A stretch of 64,000 bases of DNA from JBBKXR01 sp037969585 (GTDB taxonomy: Bacteria; Verrucomicrobiota; Verrucomicrobiia; Verrucomicrobiales; DEV007), in the NCBI GenBank assembly GCA_037969585.1, contig JBBKXR010000173.1, positions 1 to 64,000 of the forward strand, read 5' to 3'. Below, in pieces: positions 43,279 to 51,745 of the stretch; position 1 is the stretch's first letter; each line of letters opens with the position of its first letter. Made by a program: the position numbers and the translations under genes. The notes under the pieces are model-generated. The model was not told the DNA's origin, made no database searches, and was given only the letters and a program-made list of their open reading frames with translations.

Positions 43279-44895
43279 TCAAACTTGATCACCGATCGGC
43301 AGGATGCCAAAAAACCAGGCTTTGAACTTCATGCCCGTGGTGGCATTTGGCTCGTTCGTGTAGATCACTGGCTTGCCGTCCTCGACGCCTTCCCACACGG
43401 TTGTGCCGTTCTCATTTAATCGAACGCGCCAGCTGTTTTCGGGCTCGAAGTCAGGGCTCAAGCGCTCGAGTAAATGCTCCGCAAAGGCAGCGCTTTCGAT
43501 GACCACACCGGTTTCGGAATTCCATCTTCTCGAGCGGGGGTCTAGGTTAAACGTTCCGACGAATGACGTTTTGCGGTCGATGATCAAGGTCTTGGCGTGC
43601 ACTCCCAGGTGCGCGTCTGGATAGTGCGAATGAGTCGCCTTTGACGCGGCATTGGAGTTGACCTCGTGAACCTCGACGCCACTCTTGAGAAGCTGCGGCC
43701 TGGCTTTCTGGTAAAACGCGTAAACGGTCATCTGGTTGGTGGAAGCGATCGAATTGGTTAACAGACGCATCGTGACCCCTTGGTTTTTTTTCTGTTCCAG
43801 CAAGGCGAGTGAGCGACTTCGGGGCACCAGGTAGGCGCTTTCCAGTACGATCTCGCTCTCTGCGCTTTGGGCCAGTCGCTCGATTTCTTTAGCCACGGTT
43901 GATCCCTGTTCCTGGCCGGGCTTATCGCCTTTCTCCAGCGAGTCGACCACCAGCTTCGCGTCGCACCAGAAAACGGGAGCGGGTTCGGGGCCGAAGCCAT
44001 TACCCGTAGGGCGCAACAGTGAGACGGCGCGCTGCAGTGACATTTTTGTGGGAAAAGGAAATCCGTGATCGATGAATTCATTCACCTTCTCCAGTAGGTC
44101 GTGGCGTTCTTTGGTGGCGTCGTTGCCGGTGAGAAAATCACGAAAACGCCACTCCACCGGGCGTGCCCTATCGCTGTTCCAATACATATCGAAACCCGCT
44201 GAAGCCTGAGCCACGACCGGTCCGCAGGTGACAACATCGAGATCGCGGAACACATGGTGGTGATCAACGCCGTAGTAGTGATCGCCCACGTTGCGCCCAC
44301 CGATGATCGCCACCTGATTGTCGCCGATCATGAACTTGTTGTGCATGCGGTGATTGAGCACTCCGAAGTTAGTCACCAGATCCCAGTAGCGCTTGACCGT
44401 CTGCGAAGCGTCGCCGCCGAACTGATTGTATAGCCGAATCTCGATGTTCGGATGCACGGTCAGGGCCGCGACTTTCTCGTCTTCACGACCATAAAGGTGG
44501 TCGTCGATCAGCAGTCGGACCCGCACTCCGCGATCTGCCGCCGCCATCAGGCGCTCGAGCAAAACCGTCCCGGTGGCGTCGTCGTCCCAAACGTAGTATT
44601 GGGCATCGAGGGTTTCTTCCGCCGCCTCAATCAATGCCAGACGAACGCTGTAGGCCTCCTCACCGCGGTCGATGAGACGAAACCCTGTCTTGCCGGAATT
44701 CTGCCGGACGATCGGACCGACTGCTGCCGCCAGTGGTGTACCAGCGGTATCAGCGGGCAGAGGCGCTCGGGTCATTTGCGGTCGACCCATCAGGATCGGC
44801 GCGGCGTCTGATGGCTTAGAAGCGCACGAAGTTGTCAGAAGCAGCACTGCTCCAATGCATGCACTGAGCAGTGAAGAGAATTTTACGGAACCCAT
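43279..44895 (-). CDS. Phospholipase D-family lipoprotein, cardiolipin synthase C-like
   Basis: A 538-residue protein with a lipoprotein signal (LLLTTSC, lipid on Cys24). Two HKD motifs are present: H185-N-K187-FMIGD192 in the first half and H433-A-K435-TLIID440 in the second, each followed by the GRN/GTFNLDPRS strand typical of this group. The sequence order agrees with YmdC/ClsC-like enzymes, which make or exchange phosphatidyl groups on lipids, although secreted PLD phosphodiesterases look similar. The lipid anchor places it at a membrane outside the cytoplasm. Its gene is separate from neighbours, with about 200 bp between it and the kinase gene. Confidence 0.9.
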   Translation of the reverse strand: MGSVKFSSLLSACIGAVLLLTTSCASKPSDAAPILMGRPQMTRAPLPADTAGTPLAAAVGPIVRQNSGKTGFRLIDRGEEAYSVRLALIEAAEETLDAQYYVWDDDATGTVLLERLMAAADRGVRVRLLIDDHLYGREDEKVAALTVHPNIEIRLYNQFGGDASQTVKRYWDLVTNFGVLNHRMHNKFMIGDNQVAIIGGRNVGDHYYGVDHHHVFRDLDVVTCGPVVAQASAGFDMYWNSDRARPVEWRFRDFLTGNDATKERHDLLEKVNEFIDHGFPFPTKMSLQRAVSLLRPTGNGFGPEPAPVFWCDAKLVVDSLEKGDKPGQEQGSTVAKEIERLAQSAESEIVLESAYLVPRSRSLALLEQKKNQGVTMRLLTNSIASTNQMTVYAFYQKARPQLLKSGVEVHEVNSNAASKATHSHYPDAHLGVHAKTLIIDRKTSFVGTFNLDPRSRRWNSETGVVIESAAFAEHLLERLSPDFEPENSWRVRLNENGTTVWEGVEDGKPVIYTNEPNATTGMKFKAWFFGILPIGDQV

Positions 44896-45099
44896 TGTCG
44901 ATCAGAAGATCACAGCGCCTCGTGATCGGAAAGACATTAAATGACACAAGTGGGAAGATTGTGGCACAGGAGCCATCAGATCAATCTTTGCGGAGGTGTG
45001 CCTCCAGCTGCTTTCTTTGCGGGTCGGGCTTCCCATTAACGGGCTCCCATTTCCCATTCGATACCCTTCCGCGCGTCGGTCGTCCGGCCCACGTTCATT

Positions 45100-48000
45100 T
45101 TATTCGCTATCGAGAACAATGCGGAAGCCACCAGCGGGGCTGCCATGCGGCTGGGGCATTCCGCCGCGCATAGAAGATCTCATCGACATCGCCGTAGAAT
45201 CGAGCCACGAACCGCCGCGGAAGGCGCGCCTTTTTCGGGCTTCGGGATCATACCAATCCTGGCACCACTCCCAGGCGTTGCCGCCGATGTCATACAAGCC
45301 GAATTCGTTCGGCTGGAAACTCGCCACCGGAGCGGTTCGGTCAAACCCGTCATCGTAGCCAGCGAGGCTCGGCCTGTCTTTCCGGAATGGATTGTCCTTC
45401 GTCTCCTCTCCGTAGTAGTTGCCAGCTTTCGCGGTGGGCGGATAGCTGCCGCCCCACGGGAAGGTTTCCGGGTGCTGACTCCGTTTTTTCAAAATCGTTG
45501 CGTCGGCTGTTTCCAGGTCGGCGATGCCGACCGCATTGCTCCACTCGTGATCGGTTGGCAGGCGATAGATCATTTCCTGTCCCAGCATTTGTTTCGCCTG
45601 CTCTGATTCGGTCAGCCAATGGCAGAACGCGATGGCAGCGTCCCAGGTGACATTTACCGCCGGGTGCATATCGTCCTGAGGAAATTCGGGGGCAGTCAAT
45701 TCTTGATTGGAATCCTCCTGCGCGAATGTTTCGAAGTCTTTGACCCGGGTTTCCCAAATAGAAAACAGCAGAACTTTGCCATCACTGGGGCCGCCGGTGA
45801 TCGCAACCGGCACGAATTTCATGCCGAGGCTGTTTTCAAAAGGTTGCTCTCTTGTTGTCGTTGGAATCGAAATCAGCGGAACAGGCACTGTTGCTTGAGA
45901 GGAAATTGTTGGGTCCTCTGGAGGCTGAGGAGCATCCGTTTGCTCGGCTGATGTTTCTTCCAGAATCGCCTGCCACCTGGCAAGCTCGTCGGGCTGGTCC
46001 CACGCTCGGTAGAGATCGATCAGGGTAGCTATCGCACTGCCCACGTAGTCTCCCAGGACCTCTGGGTTCTCAGGCGGTGTCGCCTTCAGTCCCTCAACAC
46101 TTTCCAACAATACCGTTTCCGCTTCGGGATAGGCCTTGCGTCGGATCAGAAGTTTGCCAAGCACGGACTTTGTGTACGGCAGAACCCACCAAGTCGGTTC
46201 ATGTACCTCCATCAGGCCGATCACCTCGCGGAACTGTGCTTCCGCTTCCGGCCATTTCTTGCGATCGTAGTAGTTGTATCCGAGCGTGCCAATTGACCCC
46301 AGAGTATGACGGTGATTTGGGCCGTACACCTTGCGGTTCAGACGGATCAATTCCTGCAGGGTTGAGTAAGCGTCCTCGCTGAGGCCAGCATCGCGTTGCA
46401 GGATAGAGAGACTGGTTAGAGACTGAAGGGTCTTCGGGTGGTGAGGTCCCAGCAGGGATCGATCCAGAGCGAGTAGCTCTTCGGTCATTGTGATCGCCTC
46501 TTCGATTCTTCCGGTATCCCCGTAAAGTTGTGCCAGACCTGATCTAGCTACAAGAAAGGCGACATCCTCCGCCACTTTTGTTCTGGCAAATAGTGCCAGC
46601 AAATTTTTATAGAGGGCCTCAGCATCCTCGTAGCGGCCGACCATGGAATACGCACTCGCCAGATCCACTTTGGCTCGAATCGTCGCTTCGGCCTCTTCGC
46701 CATGCACTTTGATCGATGACTCAACCGTGAGCTCGATCATCGCCAGGTAATCCTCTCGCCGGAACAGTGCCGAGTATGTGCTCGCAAGATGGTGCATCGC
46801 TTCGACGGTTTCCGGTTGGTCGTCGCCCAGTTCTTCGCGAAGCCGTTGAAGAACGTGCTCATGCACGGCCAATGCCTCGTCGAGGCGACCGGCGGCGGCC
46901 AAAGCACGTCCCAGATCTGCCTTTGCTGCCAAGGTCTCCGGCGCTTCGTTTCCGTAAGATTGCGTGAGTAGCGCCACCACGTTTTCGTATTGTTCGATCG
47001 CCTTCGTTGTCTTGCCCATTTCGAGATAGGTACCGGCCAGGGTAGCGCGAATGGAGCGCTCTACGAATGGCTTTTCGTCGAAGGCAGAGTCGATCTTCGA
47101 CTCGGCGGCATCGAGCGCTTCAAGGACAGTGACATCGATGCCCAGGCCTTCACCGTCAGTCGTCGGGCGGGCCGCCATAAGGATTTCATTCTCGAAGAAA
47201 TCCAGAATCGCTGCCGACTCCTCTGCCGATTTTTCGGCCAATTCACGCTGCTCAGAAGCAATGACAGCCTGCCAGATACTGATCACCGTTCCGGCGATGA
47301 GAGCGACGGCAATGAGGGCTACACTGGAAAGGGCCGTTCGATTTCGACGCGCGAATTTCCGCAAGCGGTAGCTCCGTGACGGCGGCGAGGCGTTGACTGG
47401 TTGGTCGGACAGAAAGTTGCCGATGTCAGCGGAAAAATCGGCGACGTTCTGGTAGCGACGGTCACGTTCTTTTTCGAGCGCCATCATCACAATCCAGTCG
47501 AGATCGCCACGCATGCTCTTCGCCAGCTGATCTGGTTTCGAGCCATGAGTCTCGGCAAGGCAGGCCGTGTCTTCCAGACTCAGGCTGTTCAGTTGCACCG
47601 ATGGAAGAGGTGGTTCTCTTTCGCAGATCAGCCGACACAGTTCCTCGATACCGGCGCGACGCAGTTCATCCTGAGTGAGGGGAGTTGTCCCTGTCAGCAG
47701 TTCGTAGAGTACGATTCCGAGCGAGAAAATATCGCTGCGAGTATCGATGTCGAAGCTGTTCATCTCCGATTGCTCCGGGCTCATGTACTGCGGGGTGCCG
47801 ATGATCTGACCTTGCGCAGTAAACAATGTCTTTTCCGTAAGCTCCTGGCTGAGTGCCTTGGCGATGCCAAAGTCGATGACCTTTACCAACGGCTTGTCAT
47901 CGTTGGAGGCGACAAGGATGTTGTTGGGTTTCAGATCGCGATGGATGATGCCTTTTTGATGCGCGTGTTGAATGGCTGCACAGATTTCTCGAAACAGCTC

Positions 48001-48528
48001 GAGTCGCTGCCTGGTACCGAGATTGTGCCTGTCACAGTAGTGGTTCACCGGCAGCCCGTTGACCAGTTCCATGACGAAGTATGGGCGGCCGTGCTCGGTC
48101 GTTCCGGCATCGAGCACTTTGGCGATGTTCGGATGATCCATGATCGCCAGTGCCTGGCGCTCGGCCTCGAAGCGGGCGATCACCTCCTTGGTGTCCATCC
48201 CTGCTTTGATGATCTTGAGTGCGACTTCGCGAACAATCGGCTGTTTCTGCTTTGCTCGGTAGACGACCCCGAACCCGCCCTCGCCAAGTTGCTCCTCCAG
48301 GAAGTAGGGGCCAATGACAGAACCTGGGCCCTGGATGCCTGTGGATGAGGATACTGGTTTGGCCGCTGGCGGCGTTGGCATAGGCACGGCGCCGCCAGCC
48401 TTTCCCGAATCGCCAGTGCCATGCTGAGCAATGGTCGGAGCCTCATCGAGCGGTGGTCCGCCAGTTTTCTCCGGCCGGGAAAATTCCACCGTCTTTTCGT
48501 CTGCGGTCGGATCAGTAGGATCGCTCAT
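45100..48528 (-). CDS. Ser/Thr protein kinase with TPR repeats and C-terminal FGE-type domain
   Basis: A 1142-residue membrane kinase. Residues 1-72 are a disordered, Pro-rich leader. The kinase domain (about 73-375) has GEGGFG (82-87), catalytic Lys105, HRDLKPNN (196-203) and DFG (219-221), so it should be active. A transmembrane segment lies at about 399-421 (TALSSVALIAVALIAGTVIS). Next comes a long tetratricopeptide region (about 430-860) with many ALDLGRALAAAGRLDEAL-like units, then an FGE-sulfatase-type domain at 897-1142 (NSLGMKFVPV, YRLPTDHEW, FGLYDIGGNAWEW, RAFRGGSW). The FGE part lacks the paired catalytic cysteines. The TPR and FGE modules lie outside the membrane and presumably receive a signal for the cytosolic kinase. 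Confidence 0.92.
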   Translation of the reverse strand: MSDPTDPTADEKTVEFSRPEKTGGPPLDEAPTIAQHGTGDSGKAGGAVPMPTPPAAKPVSSSTGIQGPGSVIGPYFLEEQLGEGGFGVVYRAKQKQPIVREVALKIIKAGMDTKEVIARFEAERQALAIMDHPNIAKVLDAGTTEHGRPYFVMELVNGLPVNHYCDRHNLGTRQRLELFREICAAIQHAHQKGIIHRDLKPNNILVASNDDKPLVKVIDFGIAKALSQELTEKTLFTAQGQIIGTPQYMSPEQSEMNSFDIDTRSDIFSLGIVLYELLTGTTPLTQDELRRAGIEELCRLICEREPPLPSVQLNSLSLEDTACLAETHGSKPDQLAKSMRGDLDWIVMMALEKERDRRYQNVADFSADIGNFLSDQPVNASPPSRSYRLRKFARRNRTALSSVALIAVALIAGTVISIWQAVIASEQRELAEKSAEESAAILDFFENEILMAARPTTDGEGLGIDVTVLEALDAAESKIDSAFDEKPFVERSIRATLAGTYLEMGKTTKAIEQYENVVALLTQSYGNEAPETLAAKADLGRALAAAGRLDEALAVHEHVLQRLREELGDDQPETVEAMHHLASTYSALFRREDYLAMIELTVESSIKVHGEEAEATIRAKVDLASAYSMVGRYEDAEALYKNLLALFARTKVAEDVAFLVARSGLAQLYGDTGRIEEAITMTEELLALDRSLLGPHHPKTLQSLTSLSILQRDAGLSEDAYSTLQELIRLNRKVYGPNHRHTLGSIGTLGYNYYDRKKWPEAEAQFREVIGLMEVHEPTWWVLPYTKSVLGKLLIRRKAYPEAETVLLESVEGLKATPPENPEVLGDYVGSAIATLIDLYRAWDQPDELARWQAILEETSAEQTDAPQPPEDPTISSQATVPVPLISIPTTTREQPFENSLGMKFVPVAITGGPSDGKVLLFSIWETRVKDFETFAQEDSNQELTAPEFPQDDMHPAVNVTWDAAIAFCHWLTESEQAKQMLGQEMIYRLPTDHEWSNAVGIADLETADATILKKRSQHPETFPWGGSYPPTAKAGNYYGEETKDNPFRKDRPSLAGYDDGFDRTAPVASFQPNEFGLYDIGGNAWEWCQDWYDPEARKRRAFRGGSWLDSTAMSMRSSMRGGMPQPHGSPAGGFRIVLDSE

Positions 48529-48722
48529 GGGAGATCTGCACAGTCAATTGCCAAATTCGAACCTAGTCGAAAGCGCCAGATGCGAACAGGGAAAACGCCT
48601 GCACGATGTCGCGCGACGGTCGTCCGACTGCAAGCTCAGGTCTCAGCATCGAAACAAGGAACACAGGGGGGTGCCCAATGAGGCTTAGTTAACGTCGTTT
48701 TTGATGCTCTTCGCTGTGCGGG

Positions 48723-50594
48723 CTATTTAGCAGGGTCACCCGCGACGGCTTTGATCCGTCGCAAATGAGGTGTGCCCGCGAGGTAAAGGTCGTTTCCGAG
48801 GAATACCATTCGACCGGGAACTGCGGGGCCTAGTGTTTCGATCGCGAAGGTCTTCGGGTCGGCGCGCAGCAGAGATCCGTCGCAGAAAAAATACACGAGT
48901 TGGTCGGGGCCGAGAGCAATTTGCCGGATTGCCTTGGCGGGTAGGGCGACACGGTTTGTGACCTCGCCGGTCTCGATGTCGGCCGAATACATGACCGGCA
49001 ATTTGTCATTAAGGCCGAGCCCGAATAATTTGCCGTTCGCCGTCTCGACGATGACTCCTGCGGATCCGTCCGATAGCGGTGAAAACTGGCGGGCCACTTT
49101 TCCTGACCGAGTGTCGTAGATGATCAGTCGGCCATCACGGGGTTTGATTTCGGGATGGGCGGGGTCGGCGGAAAAGTCCGAGGCGTAGACGATGTAGCGA
49201 CCGGCGTGTGCTGATGCGAGGTATTCGCAGTCGTCGTTGGGAAAGTGTATTCCACCGAATTTCTGAGTGGTTGGATCGAACCAACCGAGGGCGCCGCCGG
49301 TTGACTCGCGTTCGTTGTGATTGCCGGAGTAAATTCTTCCGTCGGCACCGCGGATAAGGAACAGAGCATGCTTCGATTTGAGGCTCTCGTGCCAGTCGCC
49401 GATCAGTCGGGCATGGCTGCCGTCGAACAAACCAAACACGCTGTTCGGGTAGCCGCAGAAGTAAGTCGTGCCATCGAACTCTTGTAAATCGTAGACGTTC
49501 TTTGAAGCGGGACTGCCCAGCTGTGAGTAGTCGCCGGTCTTCGGATCGAAAGTGTGGACATTGCCATAAGGGCCGGTGGAAATGAGCAGGCGATCATCGG
49601 CGAGGGGTGAGATCCGTTCGATGGTCATGTCCTGACCTGATATGGGAATGATCGCGTTGCGCCACTGGTTGGGATCCGTGTCGTGCGGCAATCGGTAGCG
49701 CAGGGCCGCGCCGTTGGCATCGACGGCAAGAGTGCGGCCGATGGCTTGGATTTCGGGTTGGGGCTGATCGATGCCCGGCACGTGGGAGTCGTCGTATTTG
49801 GGAATCGCGTCGACCAATTCGGCAGTTGCATTGCGCAGACGAAAAAACTGTTCGGCGGCTTTTCCGCTCTCAGGTGCAGCCAGTTTCACCTGGAGAAATA
49901 CCTCGTCGCCGCGCTGGTGGATCTCAGGGAAATCATTGGTGGCATATTCGAACAGCTTGGTTTGTGCTCCTGACTCAAGATCGCAGGCGACGACGTGCCA
50001 CGGCATCTTGCCCGCTGCTGTGTAGGCGAAACGACCATCGGAACCGATTGAGTAGCCGTAAATATTCTTCGTCTGAAACGGTCCGCCCTGCGGTCCGAAG
50101 TTGGTGGTCTCGCCAGTGGAAGGAACGTAGCGGGCGGCGGAGCCGCTGGGATAGTCGGAGACAAAAACGTCACCGTCCGGGCCGATCGCCAGACCGCGCA
50201 GCCAGCGGGCCCCGGGGATAGGTCGATGATATTCGACGGAATCCGCCACGGGATCATAAACGGAAAGCCCACCGGCTCCGCAGGAAGAGAACAGTTTGCC
50301 GTCGGCGCCGATCATCGTAGGCCATTGCAAATAGTCGTTCTCAAAGCCGGCAGCAGCGGCCTTTTTCGAACTGCCGTCCTGGAGATTAACAATCCAGGTG
50401 CCGTCGCCGTCGACGAATCCGATCAATAAGCGGGACGGATAGTGTTTCGTGCCCGGAGAAATCGCGTGGCCTCGAATCCGCGCCTGTCGCTCCACAGGGC
50501 CCAGATCTTCCACGATCACGTCAGCGCCGCGTCCCTCAAATCCGCTGCCGATCAGAACCAGAAGCAGCGACGCGATGCGAACCTGGGGTAGCAT
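48723..50594 (-). CDS. Large secreted beta-propeller protein
   Basis: A 623-residue protein. ATG 50594 is chosen because a hydrophobic signal follows (RIASLLLVLIGSGFEGRGAD); an extra 90 upstream codons have no coding look. The mature part has many short propeller-type repeats: IGADGKLFSSCGAGGLSVYD, AIGPDGDVFVSDYP, SIGSDGRFAYTAAG, IRGADGRIYSGNHNE and ALGPDQLVYFFCDGS. These resemble Vgb/SMP-30-like or NHL-type six- and seven-bladed propellers, here possibly two in one chain. No enzymatic residues are recognised. It is divergent from nothing close; a single-domain response regulator gene on the same strand ends 79 bp upstream. Confidence 0.75.
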   Translation of the reverse strand: MLPQVRIASLLLVLIGSGFEGRGADVIVEDLGPVERQARIRGHAISPGTKHYPSRLLIGFVDGDGTWIVNLQDGSSKKAAAAGFENDYLQWPTMIGADGKLFSSCGAGGLSVYDPVADSVEYHRPIPGARWLRGLAIGPDGDVFVSDYPSGSAARYVPSTGETTNFGPQGGPFQTKNIYGYSIGSDGRFAYTAAGKMPWHVVACDLESGAQTKLFEYATNDFPEIHQRGDEVFLQVKLAAPESGKAAEQFFRLRNATAELVDAIPKYDDSHVPGIDQPQPEIQAIGRTLAVDANGAALRYRLPHDTDPNQWRNAIIPISGQDMTIERISPLADDRLLISTGPYGNVHTFDPKTGDYSQLGSPASKNVYDLQEFDGTTYFCGYPNSVFGLFDGSHARLIGDWHESLKSKHALFLIRGADGRIYSGNHNERESTGGALGWFDPTTQKFGGIHFPNDDCEYLASAHAGRYIVYASDFSADPAHPEIKPRDGRLIIYDTRSGKVARQFSPLSDGSAGVIVETANGKLFGLGLNDKLPVMYSADIETGEVTNRVALPAKAIRQIALGPDQLVYFFCDGSLLRADPKTFAIETLGPAVPGRMVFLGNDLYLAGTPHLRRIKAVAGDPAK

Positions 50595-50673
50595 GGGGCG
50601 GTGGGACAGTTGAGAGGAAGGCGATGACAATCGATGGAATGGTAGATCAGTTCTCCTGACCCCGTTCCCCTCA

Positions 50674-51045
50674 TCAGGCGGAGGTGACTTCAGCAAGCAT
50701 GGTTCGCAACTCTGCCGGCGAAACCGGTTTGGGTAGGCCCCGGGTGAAGCCTGCATCGCGCAACTGCGCCCGCTCCTCATCGAGGTCCCATCCACTGAGT
50801 GCCACGAGAATTGGCTGCGTCGTGAGTTCGAGAGCACGGATCTCGCGTGCCGCTGCGTAGCCATCCAGAATCGGCATTCTGAGGTCCATCAGTATGAGAC
50901 CGGGCTGGAACTCCTGGGTTATTTCGACAGCCAGCTTTCCGTTGCCTGCGGTGCGTACCTCAAAGCCTTCAAACTCGAAAAAAATCGCCAGCGACTCTAG
51001 AGAAGCCGGCGAATCATCTACGACAAGGATACGTGAAAGACTCAT
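50674..51045 (-). CDS. Single-domain response regulator (CheY-like)
   Basis: A 123-residue receiver domain with no output domain. Acidic pocket Asp10-Asp11 (ILVVDDS), phospho-acceptor Asp54 (LILMDLRMP), switch Ser near 84 (VALSGW) and Lys106 (LPKPVSP). The sequence ends right after the receiver. The stretch LVALSGWDLDEERAQLRDAGF is clearly related to LVAVSGWGTDKDRTRSAESGF in the receiver of the hybrid kinase on the other side of the divergent promoter, so the two receivers share an origin. Probably takes phosphate from that kinase, or acts as a phosphate sink. Confidence 0.92.
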   Translation of the reverse strand: MSLSRILVVDDSPASLESLAIFFEFEGFEVRTAGNGKLAVEITQEFQPGLILMDLRMPILDGYAAAREIRALELTTQPILVALSGWDLDEERAQLRDAGFTRGLPKPVSPAELRTMLAEVTSA

Positions 51046-51196
51046 CGGTAACAGTAGGGCGCTGCTCAGCGCTAATGTCTAGCCCGTACGCGATATTTCC
51101 TGCGTGTGGTAAACGCGGGCGATGCAGATCGGATCGGCAGCAACGACCAATCGAGCTTGTATAAACGGACGGCGCCTGAGATAGTTCCAAACCGTC

Positions 51197-51745
51197 ATGT
51201 CCGAATCCTCCGATACAGCTATCTCGGTAGAGGAAGCGCCTGTGCCTCTCGAACGCGACCTTTTTCTGCGCACACTGCTCCGGCACCTGTCGGGCACTCT
51301 GCAGGACATCGTGGGAATGGATGAAGCATCGGGCCTTATCAGTCTCGTCGGTCAGGAAATGGGAGATGAGATCAACCAAAGCTATCAAAAAGCGCTGGGA
51401 GTCAGTGGACTGAATCGCGAACAAGTCAGCGAAGTGCTGGTGGACCTGAAGCGTCGCATCCAGGGAGATTTCTACATTATCGAGCAGGACGACGAGAAAA
51501 TCGTTCTCGGCAATCGCGCCTGCCCTTTCGGAGATAAGGTCGTTGGTCGCCCAGCCCTGTGCATGATGACGTCGAATGTATTTGGCAGCATCACCGCAGA
51601 AAATCTCGGCTATTCCAAGGTCGTTATCGAAGAGGCCATTGCCAACGGTGCGCCGACCTGTCGGGTGGTAGTTTATCTTCAGGCCACTCCGGAAGCCAAC
51701 GAGGCAGACGGGCGCGAATATTTTAAAGACTCACCGCAACAGTGA
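51197..51745 (+). CDS. Methanogen output domain 1 (MetOD1)-type protein
   Basis: A 182-residue protein of the MetOD1 family, which was described as an output or sensor domain in signalling proteins. Conserved parts are present: LERDLFLRTLLRHLSGTLQD at the N-terminus, then NRACPFGDKVVGRPALCMMTSNVFG and AENLGYSKVVIEEAIANG with CRVVVYLQA. Three cysteines (CPFG, LCM, CRV) lie where the family is conserved and could bind a metal, heme or cluster; this is inference. Its stop overlaps the start of the hybrid histidine kinase by four bases (GTGA), so the two are made together. It is divergent from a single-domain response regulator. Confidence 0.85.
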   Translation: MSESSDTAISVEEAPVPLERDLFLRTLLRHLSGTLQDIVGMDEASGLISLVGQEMGDEINQSYQKALGVSGLNREQVSEVLVDLKRRIQGDFYIIEQDDEKIVLGNRACPFGDKVVGRPALCMMTSNVFGSITAENLGYSKVVIEEAIANGAPTCRVVVYLQATPEANEADGREYFKDSPQQ

